From positions 22,322,154 to 22,386,153 of the forward strand of contig CM068552.1 in NCBI GenBank assembly GCA_035048495.1: a stretch of DNA of 64,000 nt. Reading direction: 5' to 3'. Within the stretch, counting starts at the first letter, position 1, and every line of letters starts with the position of its first letter. This DNA comes from Euptelea pleiosperma. Taxonomy: Eukaryota > Streptophyta > Magnoliopsida > Ranunculales > Eupteleaceae. Shown here one piece after another: positions 12,001-24,000 of the stretch. The notes under the pieces are model-generated. The model saw only the letters and a program-made list of their open reading frames with translations. It was not told where the DNA came from and did no database searches. Made by a program: the position numbers and the translations under genes.

Positions 12001-15000
12001 CCATTATCTCAACCAACTGCTGTTAAAACACTTCGAACAATTAAACAAGCAGGACCTCCAAAAAGTTATCTAAGTAAAAGGCTAATGATTGTTTACTTAA
12101 CATGACTCAATTTAATCCCTTCATGTTGTACATTTTCACAATCTCGTTTGACTTCAAACAATTCCATGCATTCCTGCTTAAAAATTGTGAAGAAACACTT
12201 TCTTTGTCTGTAAAAAACCTCTTAAATCACAAAAAATTCCTAGCCCCCCTCTCCACACCTCAAAGTAGATAGCTCAACCACAGGGAATTAGATCTCCTGT
12301 GTATGGACATCTAAACAGTAAAGTACACATCTAAAAGGTAAATTTTTTTTAAAATTTTCAGAAATCTCCAAGAGATAAACTTAAAAGATCAGTATTTTTA
12401 ATAGATGATGTCAAAAAGCACCACCCAAAAGGGATTCTAAGTCAAAACATAACAGTAGACCTGACCTTTCTACATGTAAACCTAAGAAAAAGAGTCCAGA
12501 GAGTTGGGATGTCTCTTATTTGTCACAAAGTAGAAAAAGGAAAAAAAAGTAGCTAGAAGCAACATGCACAAAACAATACAAGTCTACATATTTATCCCCT
12601 GCAATTAAATCTATAACAATTCAAAGATCAATGAAAACACTTAGATTTTGAAAATGGTACATTACCGAAAAGTCGAAAACATTGGTCAAGGAATATATAG
12701 ATTAGATGGAATCAGGCTGTCCAATGAGCACTGTGGGACCAAAAGAGATTCCAGGGCAGGAACCACAAAGCCCCTAAAAATTGCAGATTTGGACTACAAG
12801 AGAAGAACCATAATTTAAGAATGAAGACTACAGGACAGAAATAAGTACATTCACTAACCCTCTGAAACACTAATTAGATGTCAGAAAAGGTATGTTACAA
12901 GATACAGCATTCATCAAGGTATCCAAAGTGGGAGAAAGAGGTTACAGAAATCAACTTGGGGTTCCAAAGCAGAGAGCACCTAAATGGAAGACAAAGACCA
13001 CTAGAGAAGAATCAAAATTCAATTATAAATAACTAAGAAGCCCTCCGAAGTCATAAACCATAAGAGTGTCAAATCAAACGAAAAAGGTATGAGTACATTG
13101 TAATATTGCATTAAAATATGTGAGAAGTTCAATACCAATACAGAAATATTTAAAAGCTAAGAAAGATATGACCAAATCAACACGTCTCTTAACATTCCAC
13201 ATCAAATTCTACAAAAGTCGGCACCACATGGCACGCCAGTGTAGTAATTTAACTGTGGAATATTCAGAACATTCAAATAATGGAAGGAGATAAACTGGGA
13301 ACAATACCTGGAAATCATTTTCATTCAATGCACAGTGAACAATAAAAACACTAGGAACAATGACACACTCTTTATGAAACAGGACTCAAGTTGGGATCTG
13401 ATGCAAATGTAAGGATTTGCTAGAAGTTATAAGATTTTAACATTGATTTTCACGAAAATATTCAAAGATAACAGAAAGAGATGGTGTACTTTGACTTCGA
13501 AAGAGTGTTAACGGAATAATTTAAGAAATCAAACACTTCAGGACGTTTACACCAGTGGCATAATGGCATTTGTAGCACATTAAAGCCAGCTCTTTGTGAT
13601 TCTGGTTCTGATCGTATTAGAGATTCAGGGACAATGAATGACACCGGTGGCACATGGACACAGGATAAGGAAATGGATATTTCAAGAGTGTCAAAACGAT
13701 TCCAGTGAGTCATTACTCGCAGCAATAGTTTCCACTGATTTTGAGGTGCATGTTCTGTCTCTATGAGGGAAAGAGCCATTTCTATTAATAATATATCGTC
13801 TCAACAAAGTTGCCTTATTCTTTTAGAGCCGCCTTTAATATAAACTCAATAGCTCTAAAACTTTGGTGGTGAAGTCCAGGATCACCCTTTCAGTGTGACC
13901 CAAAGATTAAGGCAAGTGATCGGCTGCCACTTTTCCAATTAAACTCTGCAGTCATCACTGTATCTGTGCCAAGAAATGATTAGGGGAATAAATGGGCTTG
14001 GCTTTTCCTAAATTATGAATATTCCCAAGTCCGAGGCCCAGCCCAATACAATTCAAATTCAGGCTCAAAACCTCTCATGGGCCGGCCCGTTTACACGTCT
14101 CGATATGATGACCTATGCAGTGTTGTAAAGACTCAAGAGAACATGGTTCAAATTACACAGTGTCGTCTCGGTATCGTTCATGGGCGATACCAAAACGTAT
14201 TGGAAGTATCGTTCGGTTTCGGACAAAACTACGTGAAACTGAAACAAAATGTTAGTGCAAATTTACACGTAAGATGAAGTGTTGTTTGGTTTCGGATGAA
14301 ACTGTGTGTAGCCAAGCTTGTCATGCCCTAGTGCGATGATACCGAAACGTTTTGGTATCGCCCAATACTTTGAAGCATGCAAGAGAAGAAGAAAATCGGC
14401 AATCGAACACTTCCAACATGTGAACAAAACTAGTTGTTCAAAAGCAAAGACTAGATAAATTAAAGATGAAAAAAAATTAAGAACTAAGCAATAGAAGAAA
14501 TGGTAGTATCAATTGACTGTGTATGGGAACCTACTGTTGAAGTTATCTAGGGGCTTTCCTCTAAACTTATGTCTAGGAATGAAGGACAAGGAACATACAG
14601 TGGAACAATTCAGATCCCAATAGGAAGCATGGAGAAGCAAATAGATCTGACCCCTAGCAAGTGATGTTTGTTAAGGCATTGATTTATTTTGTCAATTATT
14701 TTACAAGGGAAGGTTTACATGGATCTGCAAAGTTCTACGTTGTCACACACACCGATTCTGCTGTCTATAAAATATTAAATGGTGCCAACCAACCGAATGC
14801 AATCAGGTAAGTTTGTTTTACCACTTTCCAAAACTAAATAAATTTTTCCCGCATGAATTTAAGAAAGTACATCAAACAAATAAAGCACAAGGAAAAGAAA
14901 AAAAAAAAGAGAAAGATTACAAAAATGGAAAAGAATTTTCAATGCCTCAATCTTGAGTGAACCATAATCAATATGGAAATGACTAAAGGCTAAAGCAAAC

Positions 15001-18000
15001 CTCTAACCGATCAAATCTAAGTTTTTCATTTGAGAGAATGTAGAATCATCTTCCAATCAAGGACTTAAATCAGGATTTCACCATCGATTTTGGTTCTAGC
15101 AAAAATTGATATGAAATCCTTAAATTTCAAAATTTCCTAGAAATTTCATCAAAAAACTATAAATTTTTCTAAGACATTGTAGAAAATAATTGGCTGAAAT
15201 TTTGAAATACCTCAAAAACAAATAAATTACAAAATTTATTACCTCACTTCCTTTTTATCAGTAGTAAGCCTTGCTTCCAAAAGTTAAGGGGATATTGAAA
15301 TACCCAATGCAGACTCGAATGGCTTTTAAAATTAAGAGCTTTAATAGCAACAGTACTAGGAAAAACAGCACTCATAACTTGCCCAAAACTAAAAATACGA
15401 GTTTTGTAAGAATCCTCCCCACAAGGCCCAGGTTGCCTGAAAAGCTATAACAAAAGTTCAGTTTTTAGACTTCTACACGGTGGTAGCATCCATCCTTAAA
15501 CAGTTTTTGATCTGCACTCTTCATTACCACCTTCACGTTCCAATTTCTACCCGTCGTCTATATCAACACATTGTAAATCCATATATACACAGACCCGATA
15601 AATGACCTCAAATTTATGGCTCTCCCTCACACTTGCATCTTATGAGATTTTGCCCCTAAAGCTCTACTATTTCTTTAGAATTGTGTAAAATTAGCAGATG
15701 TGTTACCCTTCCGTCTACCACATTTCCAACCTCAAATCTATAATGCCCTTCATCAACCTTTTTTTCCTTCACAAACAAAACACAAATCATTTTGGAAAGC
15801 TTTTAACTCAACCAAATGTTCAACTTTTTATTGTAGAAGCTTAAACATTTTGTTTCTTTAACTTTTTATTGTAGAAGCTTAAACATTTTGTTTCCAAAAA
15901 AGGGGTACACATCATTTACCCCACATTACCTACGTTGGTATCTTCTGTTAATTCATGAGAACCACAAATATCCTTCTAGCCTCCACTTAATTGTCCGGAA
16001 CTATCATATAAATTACCCTATCTCTTTTATGCTTCCAACTATGTAATAATGACACGGGAATATGTGAGGGTGTCCAACCCAAATAATGAGGTGTTCGACA
16101 TGGTACCTTCAACAAGCCCAAAACACATACATATCGGTACAAATGTATTATAGTATAACATTTTTGTTATATGTAAGTCATATTTTTCAATAATAAGGAC
16201 AAGAAAAGAAATATATGACAAGTAAAAGAAAACAATTTCATATAAGACAAAGCTATTCAATAACTCAATAAATAGATCTATAAGAGGGAAGACTATCAAA
16301 CAACCATAGTTGTGTTTAACAACTTAATAGAAGATGGAACACATCAGCCCTCTTTTAGAACTTATTTTTTATTTGTAAAAATAAAACATTGAAATAAACG
16401 TTGACATTGCAGCACATGTTAGGACGTGTGTCAAGACGTGTCAACATGGATGCGTATATGTGTCCGCACAGCAAAAAACCCTATAAATGTTGTGTAGTTA
16501 TATAGGCTTCCAACCTCAAATCCCAAGAATCCTCAATCAGCCCTTTTTGGTCCTTAACACTTTTCTCCACACCACACCCCACCCCAAAAGGAAAAAAAAA
16601 CACACACACATCAACCACCCACAGTACACAATCCCAAATGAAGTAGTTAAAACCAACCGTCATAAGCATTCTGGCCTTACGCCAAGGACACGTCCCCGAC
16701 ACGGCATGGATACAGCATTTACACTAAAATTTGAAGTATCCGACACGGATACGGCACCCATTTTGAAGTATCCGGGTAACATAGGGCCTAACCCTGTAAT
16801 TACGTTAATTTTAATTAACGACAGCATATTGAGGACATCCAAGACCTCCTCGCATCAAAACTCTACTAGCTTAATGGAACAATTCCGGAAAGTTGGTTCA
16901 CATTTAATTTCTTCATTACCTAGACATTCCACCATTAGCATGCCAAACCATGAATCCACAAACTTTTTGGACAAATACTGATTGCTCCTACTAATATAAC
17001 ACTCAAAGATGATTTCAAGCAACACACAGTCACAATAGGATATAAGGTTGGCATTAAAAAAAAGTCACTTTTTTTCCCGTAGAAATGAAAGATTAATAAA
17101 AAAAATAAGCAATCAGGTCAAGCAACTAACTGAACATATTGACCTTTGACAAACATAATGTATTAGTGATGTGTCTAATCACCATGCAAACAATGCATGC
17201 ATGGTTTTAAAAATAGAAAATTTTGAGCAAACTTTGGCCAAATTTTTCAATTTTTGAAAGACTGAAGTGAAGTTTACAAGTAATAAAAAAAAATACAGAA
17301 AATCACCTACTGAAAATTAATTGAATTTTACCATTTTTTTAATATAGAAATTACAAAATTTCTTTTCAAAGTCTAGGAATTTTTGGCTTTTCAGACCGAT
17401 CTTATCCACTTTTCATATTCCGTATTCTTTTAAAAAGATAGAGAAATAATTAAAAAAGACATGCCCTAGGCATGCTCGTCACTAAAAATACAGCATAAAC
17501 TATTAAAACAAGGCATTTGGGAGAGAAAGAGAGAGAGAGTATACCTGTGCATGCCCCTTCCCTTCTTAGGAGACGAAGGGATTTCTTCCGTATACGAAGT
17601 GAGAAGGAAACCCTTTAAAGTTTTTCCTTCGCCTCACAACTCTCAACAAAGCCAATTGAAGAGGTAAGTTTAAGGCTTTCTTTTTATTCGGAGAACTTCG
17701 ATGTCGACCCTTCCATAAATGCCACATGGCACACTTTCAAGCCCACTTACCCCATGGATTTTGATCCACCCCCTTTGGTGGACATATACACAAAAAAATT
17801 AGCTTGATTGGTGATTTTTATCTGTTTGATTCAAGTACCTAAAAATGCTGAATCTAACGGCTAGGAAACATCCATTAAAAAGTACTTGAATCCAACAGTT
17901 AGAAGTCACCAATCAAGCTCATTTTGGTATGTAGGTCCACCAAAGAGTGTGCTAAACATCCTTAAATCGGTGGGTCCAATGAGTGCGCCACATGGCATTT

Positions 18001-21000
18001 TTTGAGGGTGGACGTCAAAACTTTGATTTGCATTGTACAACAAAGTTTTCCTCTTATTTTGGTAGCATTGTCCTTATAGTGTATATGTAATACATGCCAC
18101 AACTGCTAGTACATAATAATTATTGACTATTAACTTAATGTGTTAATCAAGGTTTAAAGGAGGCCGTTTTAACGGCATAACGGACTAGGGTGTTACCGTT
18201 AAAACGGAATTTAACGAAAAAACGGAAAAAGGCACTGAAATTCAAATTTTGAAATTGAAAATTTCAAAAATGAAAAAAATGGAATTTAACGGATTTAACA
18301 GCTTTTTTCACAAAAATTTCCAGAATTTAACGGCCGTTAAAACAAAAAAAACAGCTGTTAAATTCAAAGCTGCAAAACGGGTTTTAACGAAACAGGCTTG
18401 AGGCGTTACCGTTTAAACGGCCGTTAAAACCGTTTAAACAGCCGTTTTTAAAACCATGGTGTCAATTATATTTTATACGTATATGTTATAATTTTGTAAT
18501 AAAAAATAATTTATATATAATATAAAAAATATAAAAAAATTATAAACATTGTAAGAATTTATAAATAAATAGGAAACACATAGGACAACAAATGCATGCG
18601 TCAATGTAACTATAAATGGAATGTTAATAAGTTGTTTTGATCTGGTTTATAATTTACAAAATTAAATTTTAATTAATAAAATTGAATAAAATTAAAAATA
18701 ATTGGAAGGCTTGTAGGGCAGTAAATGGATGCATTAATGATATATTCTAGGCTTGTTAAAATGGCACATGATCTTTTTATGATGTAAATTATTAATGTTT
18801 CGTCTTTAAATACTTGATATGTGTGAAACGATATTAATCTTGCTTGTGTTACTCTAAATGGTTATTTTTATGATATAATGAGTTAAAAACATTCATCGTG
18901 CTTGTCTTATCATATTCTTAAACATCAATGTGTTTTACCAACGTTTTTGGAAAAATTCTCCCAACTTCCCGAAGATGGCGAATTTTCGTATTAAACGTCA
19001 CCGAATTTTAACTGGCCAATGTTTAGGGTGAAGAGTTTAGAACCTTGATTGCATGAAAGTCTACAATATTTAGATGTCAACACCATCACTACGTCACCAT
19101 GAAACTGAAATTTGAATTTAGATTCCTGGTAATTCTCCACATAATCCCAATTGCGAGAAGACATGAAAGCATTGAATCCACAAAGTGTTGCAGTAGAAAG
19201 GCTTTGAAAGAAAGTCAAAAGATTCACAAGATTTACACGTAGCATAGGGACACCCCTCACACCAAATGGCAAAGCCTTCATCTAGGGTAAGTTCTGAAAG
19301 CATCTTTGAGGCGAAGGGCACATAAATATTTACACCTCATATGCCAAGATTATGTTTAACATTTCATATCACACACTTAGTATAAAAATATGGTCCAGTA
19401 GCAGTAGATCTAAAAACATTAGAGCCGTGCTAGCTTACAGGGGCATGCACCATGGCAAATTGGGTATACCAACAAGAGTAGTGTGAATGAGAATAATTAA
19501 AGCCTAGTTCCAGGAAGGTTCCACTCAAGGTACCGCTCTTTCTCTGGTGACAGTATGGTTTGAAGAGGATGAAAAACAGTATAGAGTGGAGATAAGGACT
19601 CAAATAGAAACTAAGTTCTCCTTCAATATATTTGTGTGGAAAAAATGGAAAATCCTACCTGCAGTAGTTTTGGCTATTGAATTAAGATGTCTTCATTCAA
19701 CCCTAGATTTAAATGGTCAGCCATCACGTCGTTCATGCAGGAGCTTACGCAAAGAAGGTAAACATGTAGTAGCATGTCGAAAGGGTAGATGACTAAACAG
19801 AAATTGCAAAAAATTTATGGAGCTTTCACAGTCAGATGATGTGTTAGAGACATCAAAATAAGCTAACTGGTGCATAATGTACTTGGTGAAGCTATTTAAG
19901 TAAGAAAACCAGTTTTGCATATTATCACCGACGATCAACTTATGTGGTTGTTGTAATGTTAAAGATAAAAAAGAAATAAAAAATAAAAAGCTTATGTTGG
20001 CCCCATAAGCTACATTCTACATTACTTTCACAGGAGACAACCTAACAGCTGTTTTCGAAGGCAAGAATGTAATCATAGGAGACAAACAAAACAGCTGTTT
20101 TTAGGGCAAGAATGTAATGAAATGCAACTGTTCACATGCCAAGGTATTAAGCTTGATGAGATAAGGCCCAGAAGGATGAGAATTGATGAACATTGGTGAG
20201 TTGGACTCTTTATCACTTTAGACTATTATAATATAAATTCAGTCTAGAAAAGAAGGGATGGTATTTAAATCAATGAAAAGGCTGAAAGTCCTAGAAGAAA
20301 GATGAAAGAAAATTCTGGATATTATTTTCGCCTATGATGCCTGGATATAGACATGGATACGATTCGATATTTTCTAAAATCTAATACACGGATACGGGTA
20401 CGGGTTCATACTCTTGTGAAAGATTTGTAGTTCAAATGAATGAAGAATACAAAGAACTTTTCATTTTTTTTTCAAATTTTTATGTTAAAAAAAATATAAA
20501 ATCAAAAGCTAAATACTCGGATTTTTGGATACGTTTTCAACCATATCCTAACGTACCCATACCGTGTCCTGTACCTGTGTCGACACAATGGCCATGTACA
20601 GGTATCCGGGTATCGTAGATTTTCGCCATTCCTAGTTTTTTATAATACTAATGCAGTCAAGAAAAGAAGGGTTAGTGTTTAAATCAAATGAAGAGGCTGA
20701 AAGTCCTAATCCAAGAGAAGGAAGATGGAAGAAAATTCTGGATATTATTTTCCACAATTCTGGTTTTTTTACTCAGTAACTACCTCTTTCAACAGGGCGA
20801 TACCGTCAATGGAAGTGTTACACTCATGGATACAAACGATGAGACTTCAATGGGTTCTAAACCATGGTGAAGAGGATTCCAATGACAACAAAATATGAGA
20901 CATCATTGATTGATATTTATATGTCAAGTATTCCATTGCATACAATAGGGATATTAAACTAATTTTAATCAAAGCTCAATTGTGTAACCACGAAAGTTTT

Positions 21001-24000
21001 GTAGTTGACCCCAAATAATAAGGACCATTTGTTTGACTAGATTGAGAAACAAGGGGAAAGAAATAAATACCAATTATAGAAAACACTAAACATAAGGACA
21101 GCCTTGGTTGCAAGAAGCTCTACTTAAGGTGTCACCCCTCTGCTATGAATACCCGGATTATGTATACGGATACGGACACAGACACGGAAAGCGGGGATAC
21201 GATTCAAAATTTTCCAAAATCAGGGACACGGATACAGATACAGCTATCCTACCCATTTCCTAAAATTTATGATATGGATACTTTCACATACAATGTTATC
21301 CACATAGAAACACAAACATGCATGTGCAAGCATATAATAAAAAGTATGAAAATCAAATAAGTGCTAAAAAATATTATATTTATTATTACTTAAAAAATTA
21401 TATGGCTAGAATATTGATTTAAGCTAATGCTAATATTAATGTATTAGTTTTTGTGACTTTGTTATGAATAGATACTTGCCATATCCTAGTTGTATCCTAT
21501 CCGTATCCTTGTTGTATCCTGAGGATACTGGTACTTTGGTCATATATAGGTAGTTGGGTATCGATATATCATAGCCATTTGCTCCCGAGACCTCAATAGC
21601 TCCAACCATCGCTATCATGACTATGTAATTCACACACAATGTCTTTAATTGAGCTACTCATTTTTTTTATTCTAATACTCTAAATTACTGTCAAACATCC
21701 AAGTTTGTTAATTTAAATATTATGTAAAACAGAAACATATTCTTGTTTTCTATTATAACTTAGATGATTCCCAACCTCCTGTTATTGACCTTTTCTAAGA
21801 GCCACCACCTTCCCCACTCTTACTCCCAAATCTGCAACCGATGCCACTCATGATTCGTGCAACCAAAGGAAAAGGAGCACAAGATGCATCAAAAAGCAAA
21901 CCACCAAGTAATGAACTTGATTTTTTGCTCAATTCATACTTTGTCTATGTACAATTTGATGAACTATAAATTTTTTGGGTATATATTATTCCCAAATGGC
22001 AAGACGATTAGAGTGATGCTATTAAAGTTCAGTCGGAACATGAGCCTGACATCTAGCAATCAGGAGTGCTACTCCAACTGGAACACTTTCAAAGAGGTGA
22101 TCTCAAAATAGCTGTCATGCAACTATTCCCCTTGCGAATGTTTTGTAATTGACTACTGCACAAGGAAAAATAGAGAGCATAAAATGCCCAATTTTTAGTA
22201 TGTGTGAGGTATGCTTTTCATTTTTTAAGTCACACCAAGCAAGCGAGAAGTTCACCAAATATCCTTAAGCGAGAAGTTCACCAAATATCCTTTCTCAACT
22301 ATTTAGAATCAAATGACATTGATTGTGGAATAAAACAGGTATACTACCAACAAATCCGGCATGGTTGGAATTAAACAAATATGACTTCAAGAGGTGAATT
22401 CACATTTGAATAATGACAATTCAGCAAGATGAAAAGAATACAATAGAGATAGGATCAAGCTAGAACGACAAAAATGAATAACCAAGTGACTCATAAACTT
22501 GTACATGGTTCAATGTACACAGTATCATTCATGGGCAATACCGAAACGTATCAGAAGTATCATTCGGTTTCGGATGAAATCAAATGAAACGTATCAGAAG
22601 TATCATTCGGTTTCGGATGAAATCAAATGAAACGTATGCAGTTTTGTCCTATAGCGAAACCGAAACGAAACGAACAAACCGTTTCAGTTTCGGCCGAAAC
22701 TTTGAACCATGAACTTGTACAATACAAAGTTCCATGTCATTTATCACACAACGCTTTTGGGAACACAAAAAATTAACTTCTTGATCAAGAAGTTGAAATG
22801 ATAGTTTGGATTGTGTTTAGTTTTGAACTTCTAATAGTTAAATTGACTACAAATCTAACTTCTCAAGAAGTTACTTCTTTCTTTGCTTCAATTTTACGAA
22901 ATATTGAATTGAATACTTAAGTGAAGCTTTCAAAAAACCATATTTGCCCCTCTAATCTTTCAATACAAAATTACAAATTATAAATAACCACTTCAACCAT
23001 TTTTAATGAAAAAATATCCTTCTAAGCCTTTAGTACAAATTATAAATAATCACTTTACAATATCAAACAAGTTACTTTTTCTCCTTCCAAACACAATTCC
23101 ACTTCTAGTAGGCAATTTCTACTTCAAGTAGAAGTAGAAGTGCTTCTACTTGTCGTTCCCAAATGGGGGGGGGGGGGGACAATGGTAGAGGCAGATAACA
23201 ACTATAAGAGTACTGTAGCTCATCAAGTAAATCAATGATAATGACATGACAATGTAGCAATCATCAATAAGGCCACGAGACACAACAACAATGACGACAA
23301 ATGGTTTGGTAACTGATCATCCCATGCCACATTCGATGCTCTTTTTGTGTTTGATTCTTGGACTTGTCTTTATGTGGGCCATATTGGTACCAAGAAAACA
23401 AGGAACCAAATTATTGTCTGAATTCTGAAACAAGTGTTGAATAGACTTTATGGGATTATAGCAAGATACTTCCAAGCTCTGCTCCCTCAGCAAAACAGCC
23501 AGCAATACATATATTTGATCGTTATAATATTTATTAGTTTCATCATTATAATGTGTAACTAGGATAGGCACCATCAATTGAAGATAGGCAATATCAACCA
23601 GCAGTGATATGGTAGTTTTGCTAAATAGAGCAGATCATCTAAAGTACCAAGCTAAAAGAGCAAATGCATTAAGTAATTATGTAGCACATCATGTGTTACG
23701 CATGCTAAGTGCTACATTGCTACAACAATGAAGTTCAGAAGGCTTGCTTATACATAAATTAGTTCTTTACGACTGCACTGTAAGGTCTTCTCGACATTCT
23801 AACATACTTTTCTTGTCATTATTTGGCTAAGGCCTTTTGATAATGAAAATTTATACTTAAAAAAAAGGGATAATGGGATTCCTTGTCATATGAACACTAA
23901 AAACTCATGCCGCCTATTATGGAACTAATCATTTTTCACAACTATGTGTTCATGCAACCAAGAAAAAGATTGTCTCTCTAAAATTAGTCCAGTTATTAGA

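Noticed and set aside
13462..13779. 105-codon minus-strand frame in the intron.
   Set aside because: Same strand as the gene but wrong phase context and no recognisable protein; probably chance.
17518..17650. Possible alternative exon in the large intron (AG/GTATAC donor on the minus strand).
   Set aside because: The frame that would continue the protein has a stop (CCTAAG region), and no good acceptor precedes it.
18991..19321. Minus-strand frames in the large intron with Cys-rich words such as CEGCPYATCKSC.
   Set aside because: No start, splice or domain context; the two frames overlap and neither matches a family I know. Possibly an old captured fragment, but unsupported.
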